This document shows, in pieces, positions 1 through 11,440 of a DNA stretch of 64,000 nucleotides. The notes under the pieces are model-generated. The model saw only the letters and a list, made by a program, of their open reading frames with translations. It did no database searches and was not told where the DNA came from. Position numbers and translations under genes: made by a program. The stretch is taken from assembly GCF_037975245.1 (NCBI RefSeq), contig NC_092583.1, forward strand, positions 17,076,764 through 17,140,763, read 5' to 3'. Positions within the stretch are counted from its first letter, which is position 1. Each line of letters begins with the position of its first letter. Source of the stretch: Apostichopus japonicus. Its lineage: Eukaryota > Echinodermata > Holothuroidea > Aspidochirotida > Stichopodidae.

Positions 1-1491
1 AAAGCTCTTATCCAGACAACGGGAGTGACCCAAGGTGTTTTTTATTTTGCTTGCCCGATTGTTTGCCAGCTTTGATAGTCTGAAAGGCCTGCATTGTAAA
101 ATGATATGTTAATATTTTGTTGCAACCCAAATATTAAAGATGAGGGCTCAAAATAAGATTGAAATATTGACTCTCATTAGTGCAGTTGCTAAGGCAGGAT
201 CAAAGAGGATCACAAATGTGTTGCACGGGGGGTACAAGGTCTGTGGCATATTTTGGTGAGGAACCTAGATATTTTTATTTATGTCAACAAATTTGAAAGG
301 GCTTGTAGCAATTTGCTGTCAGTAGTGTTGGACATTTTGAGTGCTGGATGTGTATTTATTGTGTTCATGATATGAATACAGCATAATTTTCTAGTTAATA
401 TTCAATGTGTGTGTAGTAATAATACATCAGAGCTGGATGCTTTTAGAGATGATTTTACTTTCTTCATTTTTATTTTCTTGGGGAAACCAATTATCAAACA
501 TTTAGCATGAATCATCCAATCATGGTTTGCTTTTAATCTTGTACATCCATTACAATGGCGTGAACAATCCTCCCATACTAAGTAATCACAATGATGTAAA
601 ACTGTTCTTTAATTGCCCCAACAATTCCAGCTGGACAATTTTTACTAGTCCTCAATAGTCCCTGGAGATTGTGAACTTGAGACAATATTTTCAAAAACAT
701 GTACCCTAGAGTGAAAACCTGACATTGTTTTGTCCTTGGAAATCCATTGGTAAGCAACTACATAGAAGCCATTGTTCATCTCTCGCAGAGGAATGAAGTG
801 TGTTGCTAGGAGAACTATTGCATCTCCTGTATTAGTCTTGGATTCCAGTCACTTGTACAGTTCATTCAATAATTGTACCCTCAGAGTGTATTAAAAGACA
901 ACTGTAGATGTAGAAAAATATGCCTTTTTTTTACAGTTTAGATTAATTTTTCGAAATGACTTTGGTAAGATCCATTAATGTCATAGACATCTCTCAATTT
1001 ATCAACTTTGGATGTTTCTACAAATGTAATCCCTGCTCCATTTTTAAGGCTCATTTAAATGTTAGTCACAGTTGGTATAACTACTGTTTCATTTAATAGT
1101 AGTCCATTAATATTTTAATCACATTTGTGAATACAACAAATTTGTTGTTTTGCTTTCTGCTTTCTCTCAAAACCCAAGATGCTGTAGAAAGGTGTCATTG
1201 ATAAGATTCTTTTTTGGCAGAGGTGTCTCAACATGTTCATTTTGAAATGTTGACAACAGTTTGAGGCATGAAGAGGTGTCATATGACGTCCTTTAGCATC
1301 TTTGCAATAATTTGTCTGCAGATTTGTTGGCATTGTGGCTGATCCAGGCCTATATCAAAGTATCTGTTGGTAGCATTTTTTAGATCTTGCATCAGTCTGT
1401 AATAGTATGAGTTACCTTTCAATGTTTCTGCTGCTATTGTGGTGTCTGTAAGTGATTCCTCATGTACACTCCTCTGAATTCCCTCAAACAG
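1..1491 (+). other. Intron upstream of the first visible ORP exon
   Basis: AT-rich, with no exon I can support. It ends in the acceptor at 1490-1491. Several short open frames here lack family similarity. Confidence 0.55.
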
Positions 1492-1636
1492 GCAAGCTAC
1501 TGGAGCAACAGAAGGCATGAAGTGAACGGTTACGTTTACGACGAGCACGGTCAGCTTGTTCATGAACTGTTTGGTAAATGGAACGAAGGGATGTACTGCG
1601 GGAGGTCATCATCTGCTAAATGCATCTGGAGGACAG
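1492..1636 (+). CDS. ORP exon a (ORD strand region)
   Basis: Acceptor ...ctcaaacag before GCA AGC TAC TGG; donor ACAG|GTAAGT. Encodes ASYWSNRRHEVNGYVYD through CIWRT plus one base of the next Gly codon. The last 15 bases of the exon recur in the minisatellite that follows. Confidence 0.9.
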
Positions 1637-4600
1637 GTAAGTAAGGGGATTGTAGAGGTACCCTTAAGGGGACATGGTGTGTTGATGGTGCTACAGCATC
1701 TGGAGGACAGGTAAGTAAGGGGATTGTAGAGGGCACTTAAAGGGATATGGTGTGTTGATGGTGCTACAGTATCTGAGGACAGGTAAGTAAGGGGATTGCA
1801 GAGGTACCCTTAAGGGGACATGGTGTGTTGATGGTGCTACAGCATCTGGAGGACAGGTAAGTAAGGGGATTGTAGAGGGCACTTAAAGGGATATGGTGTG
1901 TTGATGGTGCTACAGCATCTGGAGGACAGGTAATTAAGGGGATTGTAGAGGGCACTTAAAGGGATATGATGTGTTGATGGTGCTACAGCATCTGGAGGAC
2001 AGGTAAATAAGGGGATTGTATAGGGCACCTTAAAGGGACATGGTGTGTTAATGGTGCTACAACATCTGGGGGACAGGTAAAAAAGGGGATTGTATAGGGC
2101 ACATTAGAGGTACATAGTGTGTTTATGGTGTTACATGATGGTAAATAAGGGGATTGTAGAGGGCACCTTTAAGGGACATGGTGTGTTGATGGTGCTACAT
2201 AATAGCTTTGGTGAAAATACTTTAATCATTGATTAAAGTGCTCAACATTGTGTGTTTGCAGTGTTACACATGTCCTTGGGAGAAAAGTTTTTATGATGAT
2301 TAAAGTAACATGTGTTTGCAGTGTTTTATGATTGAGTGGTGAATGTAACTGTGAACTAAGGCAACATGTGTATATCGTGCTACATTATGACTTTGGTGAA
2401 AATACTTAATTCATTGATTCATGCAACATTGAGTGTTTGCAGTGTTACATGAGAAAAGTACTTCGTGGTGATAGAAGTATGGTGATGTGTTGCAGCGTTA
2501 CATGAATGATTTGTGAGTGTTTTTGTGAACTAAAGCAGCAAGTGTTTTTGAGGGCACATATGTTATGAATACTCATTAACCTTGATGCATATTCATGTTA
2601 CAGGTAATATGCCAGAAGATCATCACCTTTACTATGGATTTACAAGGTTTGCCATTGAACTCAACGAGATCACTTCCAGTATACGAAACCATCTTCCCCA
2701 GACTGACTCCAGATTCCGGCCTGACCAAAGGTTTGTTCAGTTTAAAAAGTTACCTCTCCTCTTCCCCTGTTAGTTTCTTTCTTTTCTCCATCCCTTGTCT
2801 AATAATCCCCTTACATCTATCTCTCTGTGTTCACCATGCCCATTAACCTGTTTGTATTCTGTGCATGTTTTTGCCCCTTCTGTTACTGTTACTTGTCATT
2901 TAGCTTTTGAAGAAGATCCTGCTAGGATCAAAACGTCAGGCCAACTTACTTTTACACAGTTAAATAAGAGAATGGACACTTGGAATAAACTTGAAAATAC
3001 TTGTTAACAAATTGAAAAGATAGGAGTAATGAGGAGGGAGTTGCCCCCCCCCCCCATCACCAGCCCTACCTATCGGTTTACCAACTACATCATGTTTTAG
3101 AAATTAATATCTATTAATAATATTATATATAATAATATATATTTAATTAATATTAATTTTCATTGATAAATCAAATTTTGTCAACTGCTGCATGTGAAGG
3201 ATTTGCTTTCTCACTTTGCAAGGAAAACTTTCCAAACGAATCAAAATACTTCCTTACCACCCAGTGCATACTAATTACGTACATACATTTACAATTCTAT
3301 TTACTTTACTCTGCAGATTACTAGAGGAGGGCAGTGCATACTAATTACGGACATACATTTACAATTCTATTTACTTTACTCTGCAGATTACTAGAGGAGG
3401 GCAGTGCATACTAATTACGTACATACATTTACCATTATATTTATGTTACTCTGCAGATTACTAGAGGAGGGCAGTGCATACTAATTACGTACATACATTT
3501 ACCATTATATTTATGTTACTCTGCAGATTACTAGAGGAGGGCAGTGCATACTAATTACATACATACATTTACAATTCTATTTACTTTACTCTGCAGATTA
3601 CTAGAGGAGGGCAGTGCATACTAATTACGTACATACATTTACAATTCTATTTACATTACTCTGCAGATTACTAGAGGAGGGCAGTGCATACAATTACGTA
3701 CATACATTTACAATTCTATTTACTTTACTCTGCAGATTACTAGAGGAGGGCAGTGCATACTAATTACGTACATACATTTACAATTCTATTTACATTACTC
3801 TGCAGATTACTAGAGGAGGGCAGTGCAAACAATTACGTACATACATTTACCATTATATTTACATTACTCTGCAGATTACTAGAGGAGGGCAGTGCATACA
3901 ATTACGTACATACATTTACAATTCTATTTACTTTACTCTGCAGATTACTAGAGGAGGGCAGTGCATACTAATTACGTACATACATTTACAATTCTATTTA
4001 CATTACTCTGCAGATTACTAGAGGAGGGCAGTGCATACAATTACGTACATACATTTACAATTCTATTTACTTTACTCTGCAGATTACTAGAGGAGGGCAG
4101 TGCATACAATTACGTACATACATTTACAATTCTATTTACTTTACTCTACAGATTACTAGAGGAGGGAGAACTGATCGCTGCAGAGAAAGAAAAGCAGAGA
4201 GTGGAATCCTCTCAGCGTGAGAGAAGAAAGTATCGAGATGAACATGGTATAACCTATGAACCAGTGTTCTTTAGGTAGGAAGACATTTACCTCTTTCATT
4301 CTCCCCTCCCCCCCCCTCCCCCCGCAGCATCAATGGTTAGACAAACTTTGTGATAGACCTTCTTTAATACTCGTAGGGTATGTTCTGTAGGCCTAGAAAA
4401 CTATAGTTTGTCCTATATACATGATAGAAAACTTATACTAAATACTCTCACACAAATGTTGTGTGAGAGACTGTTGTACACTTTCATCAGTGTGAACAGC
4501 TCATTTGACATTTAGTGTTGCTAGCCAGCAGTTAACTGTTGTGTTAGAGACTGTTGTACACTTCCACCAGAGTGAACAGCTCATTTGACATTTAGTGATA

Positions 4601-5231
4601 CTAGCCAGCAGTTAAATGTTGTGTTAGAGACTACTGCACACTTCCACCAGAGTGAACAGCTCATTTGACATTTAGTGATACTAGCCAGTAGTTAAATGTT
4701 GTGTGAGAGACTGTTGTACACTTCCCCAGAGTGAACAGCTCATTTGATATTTAGTGATACTAGCCAGTAGTTAACTGTTGTGTTAGAGACTGTTGTACAC
4801 TTCCACCAGAGTCAACAGTACGTTTACATCCCATGTCATTTTTCATGTATTAGTACATGTATCAGCTTTACAATATGAAAGATATGAAAACATAGTGAAA
4901 ACAAAAATGGTATGGCTTGTGTCATACCTATATCCACAATACCATTTGCACTCTCAATTTACGTTAACTTTTTAACCTGTATAGTTCTACACATACTTGA
5001 GTATTTTCATCCTCAAGGTTTGGCTTGATAGTCGAACCAGTTTCCTTGCCATAGCCAACAAACCAGTGTACTGAGTTGTTATTTCTTGGTAACAGTAACA
5101 TTAAGCCTGTTCGTTTCTCTTCTAGATGCGTTAAAGAGAATGGCAAAGAACACTGGGTTTTCAAGAATGATTACTGGGATGCACGAAAGAACCACAGTTT
5201 GGACGCCCTCAACCTACCAAAGCTCTGGTGA
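1492..5231 (+). CDS. Oxysterol-binding protein-related protein (ORP3/6/7-type), C-terminal four exons
   Basis: ORPs carry sterols or phospholipids between membranes in exchange for PI4P at membrane contact sites. Exons at 1492-1636, 2604-2730, 4152-4274 and 5126-5231 join in phase with GT/AG borders and end in TGA. They encode the end of the lipid-binding ORD: YWSNRRHEVNGYVYD, then LFGKWNEGMYCG, CIWRTGNMPEDHHLYYGFT, FAIELNE, then DSRFRPDQR and LLEEGELIAAEKEKQRVE. The last part keeps the K-x3-E-x3-R spacing (KQRVESSQR) of the known PI4P-contacting helix. The end is FKNDYWDARK followed by LPKLW-stop, the usual ORP terminus. The PH domain, FFAT motif and EQVSHHPP signature would lie in exons upstream of the window. 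Phases are 1, 2 and 2 at the three introns. Intron 1 begins, and intron 2 ends, with minisatellites that copy the splice sites. Family assignment is firm; the paralogue (3, 6 or 7) is not. Confidence 0.93.
1622..2206 (+). repeat. 73-74 bp minisatellite containing copies of the ORP exon a 5' splice site
   Basis: Eight tandem units start at the real exon end. Each of the first seven repeats the exon tail (gcatctggaggacag, 15 nt, with small changes) followed by a GT donor, at 1637 (real), 1711, 1783, 1857, 1930, 2003 and 2077; the eighth (2141) is degenerate. Donor hexamers run GTAAGT four times, then GTAATT, GTAAAT and GTAAAA with distance from the exon. Confidence 0.93.
2604..2730 (+). CDS. 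ORP exon b
   Basis: Acceptor ttacag|GTAATATG; donor CAAAG|GTTTGT. Encodes GNMPEDHHLYYGFTRFAIEL through DSRFRPDQ and two bases of the next Arg codon. This is the strongly conserved block of the family ('YY.FT.FA.ELN' and 'TD.RFRPDQR'). Confidence 0.93.
2905..2942 (+). repeat. Dispersed-repeat fragment with short hairpin
   Basis: GATCC-TGCTA-GGATC forms a 5-bp stem between TTGAAGA and AAAACGTC. The arrangement recalls a decayed hammerhead-like core such as is known from Penelope-like elements. Assignment is tentative. Confidence 0.3.
3262..4166 (+). repeat. 69-70 bp minisatellite containing copies of the ORP exon c 3' splice site
   Basis: Thirteen copies of (pyrimidine tract)-AG-attactagaggaggg. 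CTGCAG copies lie at 3311, 3381, 3451, 3521, 3591, 3661, 3730, 3800, 3869, 3938, 4008 and 4077; the real acceptor, CTACAG, is at 4146. Each unit includes 15 nt identical to the start of exon c. The last three copies are spaced 69 bp, a multiple of three. Confidence 0.94.
4152..4274 (+). CDS. ORP exon c (PI4P-contact helix)
   Basis: The acceptor is TCTACAG|ATTACTAGAGG, the last copy of a 69/70-bp array in which all other copies read CTGCAG. The exon completes Arg, then encodes LLEEGELIAAEKEKQRVE and YEPVFF. Donor TTTAG|GTAGGA. Confidence 0.92.
4457..4815 (+). repeat. About 80 bp tandem repeat, five copies, ORP intron 3
   Basis: Units start with 'tgttgtgt(g/t)agagactg' near 4457, 4538, 4618, 4698 and 4777. 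They share 'cagctcatttga' and 'ctagccag'. Divergence between copies is low. Confidence 0.85.
5126..5231 (+). CDS. ORP terminal exon
   Basis: Acceptor cgtttctcttctag|ATGCGTT. After the split Arg codon it encodes CVKENGKEHWVFKNDYWDAR and ends in LNLPKLW-TGA. The W...YW..RK...LW terminus is typical of ORPs. The in-frame ATG that appears at the junction is out of phase with the protein and is not a start. Confidence 0.92.
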
Positions 5232-5289
5232 TCACTCAGGTTTTAAGATTAGACACTACCACTTTAATCCTTGCCAGTAACTTTCTTAG

Positions 5290-6950
5290 CTTTTAGCCTT
5301 GATTGGAGTCTCATTGATAGATTGATTGATGTAAAGATTGATTGATAGACCGATTGATTAAATGATGGTTAGGATGAATAGATTAATCGAAATATTGATA
5401 GATTGATTGATATATTGATAGATTAATTGATATATTGATAGATGGATGGTTTGGATGGATGGTTTGGATGGATGGATTGATAGATTAATTGATTGATTGA
5501 TATATTGATAGATTAATTGATATATTGATAGATGGATGGTTTGGATGGATTGATGGTTTGGATGGATGGATTGATAGATTAATTGATATATTGATGGTCT
5601 GATGGATTGATTGATAGATTAATTGATATATTGATAGAGTGATGGTTTGGATGGATGGATTGATAGACCGATTGATTAATTGATGGTTAGGGTGGATGGA
5701 TTGGTAGATAAATTGATATATTGATGGTCTGATGGATTGATTGATAGATTAATTGATATATTGATAGATTGACAGAGTGATGGTTTGGATGGATGGATTG
5801 ATAGATTAATTGATATATTGATGGTCTGATGGATTGATTGATAGATTAATTGATATATTGATAGAGTGATGGTTTGGATGGATGGATTGATAGACCGATT
5901 GATTAATTGATGGTTAGGGTGGATGGATTGGTAGATTAATTGATATATTGATGGTCTGATGGATTGATTGATAGATTAATTGATATATTGATAGATTGAT
6001 AGAGTGATGGTTTGGATGGATGGATTGATAGATTAATTGATATATTGATGGTCTGATGGATTGATTGATAGATTAATTGATATATTGATAGATTGATAGA
6101 GTGATGGTTTGGATGGATTGATTGATAGATTAATTGATAGATTGATGGGGTGATGGATGAAATGATAGATTGATAGATGGATGGTTTGGATGGATTGATT
6201 AATAGATTAATTGATATATTGATAGATGGATGGTTTGGATGGATTGATTAATAGATTAATTGATATATTGATAGTGATGGTTTGGATGGATTGATTAATA
6301 GATTAATTGATATATTGATAGATTGACAGAGTGATGGTTTGGATGGATTGATTGATAGATTAATTGATAGATTGATGGTCTGATGGATTGATTGATAGAT
6401 TAATTGATATATTGATAGATTGATAGAGTGATGGTTTGGATGAATTGATTGATAGATTAATTGATAGATTGATGGGGTGATGGATGAAATGATAGATTGA
6501 TAGATGGATGGTTTGGATGGATTGATTAATAGATTAATTGATATATTGATAGTGATGGTTTGGATGGATTGATTAATAGATTAATTGATATATTGATAGA
6601 TTGACAGAGTGATGGTTTGGATGGATTGATTGATAGATTAATTGATAGATTGATGGTCTGATGGATTGATTGATAGATTAATTGATATATTGATAGATTG
6701 ATAGAGTGATGGTTTGGATGAATTGATTGATAGATTAATTGATAGATTGATGGGGTGATGGATGAAATGATAGATTGATAGATGGATGGTTTGGATGGAT
6801 TGATTAATAGATTAATTGATATATTGATAGTGATGGTTTGGATGGATTGATTCATCAACTGAGTGATAGATTGATTGATTGTTGGTTTGATTAATTGATT
6901 GACTGATATAGTAAATTGAATTGATGATCCACTGATTGATGAACTGATTG
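5290..6950 (+). repeat. GATT/GATA/GGAT-based satellite with higher-order units
   Basis: About 1.65 kb of four-base words built around 'gattgattgatagatt', 'aattgatatattgatag' and 'gatggtttggatgg'. Blocks of 100-300 bp recur with high identity (for example 6420-6600 against 6710-6850). The repeat begins 60 bp after the ORP stop, so it probably lies in the 3' UTR or just beyond it. Open frames across it are by-products of the repeat. Confidence 0.92.
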
Positions 6951-6963
6951 ACCCATGTTAATT

Positions 6964-6969
6964 AATAAA
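6964..6969 (+). terminator. Candidate AATAAA polyadenylation signal for the ORP gene
   Basis: This is the first AATAAA after the satellite, 1.7 kb past the stop codon. If used, the satellite would be transcribed in the 3' UTR. Others occur further on, e.g. near 7456. Confidence 0.25.
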
Positions 6970-9900
6970 ACAAAAGATTTTGAACAAAGTTTATTATTTT
7001 TTGTTTTCGGTGTTGAGAATGGTGGTTACTTTTATTTATTAGTGACTTTGATCTCTTTGTGTGAATGATTATTGATTTATGGTCAAATTGCACAATTAAA
7101 AAAAATTATAATTAGACGTGCAATTTGTTAAAATGACATCCTATCTTTAAATATGGCATTCGTGTTCCAATGTGTGATGAGAGAAAGTTGGCAGATTTCA
7201 ATGCATCAGACTAACTGAAAAAAGAGGAATATATACATCTCATGAAAGGGAATGGCAGAATATTTTGTAATTTTAATTAATAACATTTTCTATGTGTGTT
7301 ATGAAATGTATGATATATATGGATTATTTATGCCGCCAGTGACGTAGACAAACTAATGGTAAGAACGTTCTTTTCAAGACAACAGATCTCTGTTCTCACC
7401 AACTCTCAGGGTATATAGCTTTAAGTTCTGTGTACCCAGTATCTGATAAAAACATAAATAAACTACCCATGTCATTTGTAGTGCTAGTGTCGCTTGCTTC
7501 CATTTCAAATTTGTCCGTCAGCAATCTTGTGTGACGTTGAACATAACTTTTTACCTTGTTAACTTGTTGACTATGCCACTTTATTATTATTCATCTGCAA
7601 AACTGCTAACAGTCCTCAAAATAAGATGTTGATTAAGCCCTTCTCCTCAGATCTCTTGTATAAATACTTTGTATCAATTGTGAAGTAGAAGGAATTAAAA
7701 ATTGACTGAAAGTGATAAATTCAGCACTCACAATTTATTTTAAGAATTAGTAGAAGTAGCTAACACAGTTGTTTTATCCCCAAATTAATCCAATTTTAAG
7801 AGTTTAAAGCAATTTTCAAGATTCCTTATTCCCATTTTTAGCTGGATTTAGTCCCATGATTGGGATTAGCTCAGCAGGGTAATATTTGCAGATCAGACGG
7901 CCTGGTAAACTTCCTAAATTGTTTAAATGGTTTTTGAATGTATTAAGACGATGTTCTCCTCTTACATTTAACCAATTATTTGAAACTGGTTCTGGTAGAT
8001 GGTTTTGTGATGAAGCTATGATGTTACCATGGCAACAGTATTGTTTTCTGTGCGTTGTTTGGCTTTTGTCATATTATGGGCTTAGTTACAGTTCCATATT
8101 AAAGTCCACTGTGACCCTGATTATGATAATGCCATCAATGGTGATGAATCCCAATGCTTAGAGAAAGTCAGCTAGATAAAAATTTAATTTGTAAAAAAAA
8201 AAAAAAAAATAGTAAGCATGTGGCTACTTGTGAAAATATCTAAATTTTAGAAAGTGTGGCATTATGCAGATGTTGAACATATCTTTGTTCTGTTTAATTT
8301 TGGTTGTTGTTGTGGTTTTATTTTAGAAGGAAATTCATCTGTTTTTTCCTGGTCACTCTTCCAGTTTTGCAGGCAGCGGTTTTAAGCCAAAAGTTGATGG
8401 AGTTTGATTCTTGCTCCGTTGATTTTTCCTTCTCCTTTTTTTTGTTGAAATATTTCAGTCCAAAGATTTGATCTATTTGTTTCTTATTTTGGCTTTTATT
8501 ATTTAACTTTTCCTTTTTCAATCTTTGTAGAACTCATTTCTTTATATTTTGTCACGAGAAATAGAAATACCTTCATTCAGGTATTAAATGAAAATCACAG
8601 ATTTAACTGCTTATCAGGCAGTATTTAATCGTTTTCAAGTCAATTCTGTGATTGGAATATATTCTTGTGGTAGTAAACTGCTGATCCTTTATATTTTACG
8701 CTGTAAACAATTCTAAGTGCTTCTGGTGCTATTCAGTTAAAACAATGCTTGATCAAGCTCTTCCGCAATTACCTGATATTTTGAAGTGAAAAAGTATAAT
8801 TTAACTTCAACCTGTTTGAAGAAAAGTCTAGAATGTAATGAAATTTTTCTGAATGTTTTTAGTGAAAGACTTGTGAATTGTGAACACTTTTGGAAACAAA
8901 ACGTATTCTTTGTCGTTATAAGGAAAGCATTCTACCATATCTTTTGTTACTTGTGGTCATATATAACACGAGAACAGAGTTTATCATAAATGCCTCCCAA
9001 AAAAAGAAGGTTTGTTGGCTGAATTTCTGAACCATTTATAAAATATGAAAGAAATATTTCCAATCTCCCAACAAGATGTCAAATCTGCTTTGTTTAATTT
9101 ACAATTGTTTTTAATTCTTTGAAAACCCTCAAGTTAGGCTGACTGTAAACTAGAATGTTTGACAGTTGAATATATGCATGAATATAGCCTAAGGTTAAAT
9201 TGAGCCTATTTGGAGAACCTACATGTTTTAATCTTTCTCTAATTCGTGAGAGCAATTGTTAAAATTCTTGGCGCAGCTGTTAATTTAAGCTTATATTCCG
9301 ACAAATGTTTGATAACATTCATCAAAGAGCCCTTACAGAAGAATTTGGAATGAGGTTTCATACTTTTCCATATTAGCAAGGCAGTTCATGAACACTTTAA
9401 TTTTCATATGAATTGATGAAAGCAACCTCTGCTTGGTAAAATTGTGACTGTTGAATTGTGGTAAAAATACCTTCTGGAAACAAAAATATTGATCACTGAA
9501 TTTTTTCCAGTCTGAATGTGATCATTCATTATTGTGTAATGCCTGTTAGTTTCTTGAGAGAAATATTTAGCCCCATTGTAACCCCTGTCCCCCTACCCCA
9601 TTTGAATCCCCCCCCCCCCAGGAGAAACAGCTTTGCTGTTGGAAGAGCCATTCGTCAGTTTCACTACTTAGAACAATGTTGTTTGATTTTCAAGTCAAGT
9701 TTCACCAGAAATGGCCATATTTTTTAATTTTTGCAATTTCTGTTAGAGTTTATTAAACATTTTGAAGATTTATTTCTCTCTTATTTAAATTCATTACTAA
9801 AGTATGCAGCTCAATCGGACAGTTAGAACTATTATTATGTAAAGCATATCATTATTAATTTACATATATATTCTTTAAAATACAATTATATTGCACTTTC

Positions 9901-11440
9901 CTTAAAAAAAGTTTGGATTCACCATTTCATCGTTCCTGTTCTCGTTTATTTCAGACACTTTTCGTAAGTATTAAATTATAAATAATAAATTGAGATTGTA
10001 TTTTGTAGGTATAACCAAACACTGATAACTCCCATTAGATGTAAACTATGTAATGTTATGTACATGATATTGCATGTTGTTTCCACATTGTTTTAATGAT
10101 TTGTACCCAGGTAATAACAACTGACAGTAGTTAATTCATGGACACATCATTTGACATCATTTAATTACTGTAAAACATCAGCTTTTACAGACCTTTTTTC
10201 TTTTTTCCCCCTTTTGTTCTGACTGAATATCTTTTGTTAATTTGAAAAGGTTTCAAATGGTTATTTGACTTGTGGTCTGATTTTTGGAATTGGAGTCAAT
10301 TTTTGGTAACTAAGGTTACTCTAAGTTTGGCTAGCTAGTCCGGCATTCATTGTCAATTTTAACAAGACACGCCAAAGATTAATGTTCATTGACCTTTGAT
10401 CCTTGTCACACAAGCAATGTTTTTTTTTATGATCTGAATGTTTGTAATGGAATTGACCTTTGACCTATCAAATGCTTGAGATATGTATGATTTAAAGAAT
10501 GTGCACCCCAATTTTGTTGGTGATTCCATCTGGACCAGCACTTAACACTCATAGCAGTGTCCCAGATACAAGGAATAGTTGATGTGCATAGATAAGATAG
10601 ACGTGAGAGCGCCCTCTATTAATTGTGTTGGGCGAAGCTTTATTTGTAGCTGTCATACAGTCACTACTTGCCTCACCTTACATTAGTTATCTTCCGGTTT
10701 GTTGAAGTCTCAACTAAAATTCTTTAAATGTTATATCCAATAACAATAACTGCAGTCAAAGTTCATTCAAAGTTATTTAAAACATAAAAGAAATGTAATA
10801 GTTGGATTTATGATAACTATAAAGCTACCCTCACAAATTTTTAACTTTGGGCACAAACGTTTGTCAAGATTTTTTAAATGAATGTTGTTTTCATCTGTTA
10901 AATTTATAATTTATAACAATGAAAGTTAGTTTTATGATCAAAATGTCCACGATATGCACAAGGTAAAAAAAATAGTCTTTTTAGAGAAAATGTGAACGTT
11001 ATACTTGTTGACGTTATATTTACTTGTAGCAGCAACAAATTATTTGCAAATAAATCCTGCCTCAAATAAATCAGTCCTGTTGTTACTGTATGAATTACTC
11101 TCTGTCTCAAACTGTTCTCCTCTCTTCATCTCTCTCTCATATTTCGCTGATCTTAATCTATGTCACGAAAGGATATTAGTTACGTTCATCATTATATACC
11201 AGTCGTGTTCTTATAAACTCTAAAATTTCTCTAATCCAAACAATTAATACTTATCTAGTTACTTACCTCAATAATTACCTCACTAATATGATTCGTATAT
11301 TTAAAGTAGACTTGGCTCGGTATATATGTTGCGGAAAGTGTGGTAAGCCTGTGTTGAGTGTTATGCTTTTTGGAATAGGTAACAGAAATTTAAGATTTTA
11401 ACAGGCGTTCCGTAAAAAAGAAATGCTGAAAAAAACTCTT
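6970..11440. other. Noncoding stretch between ORP and the CACGTG array
   Basis: AT-rich, no supported exon. It holds an A-run of 17 near 8193 and a C-run near 9607. Open frames are short with no family signature. Confidence 0.5.

Noticed and set aside
1691-2028. Three overlapping minus-strand frames of 63 codons
   Set aside because: They are one frame pattern repeated through the 73-bp minisatellite; no independent coding evidence.
6526-6858. 110-codon minus-strand frame
   Set aside because: Artefact of the GATT satellite (Ile/Asn/Ser/Gln-rich repeat).
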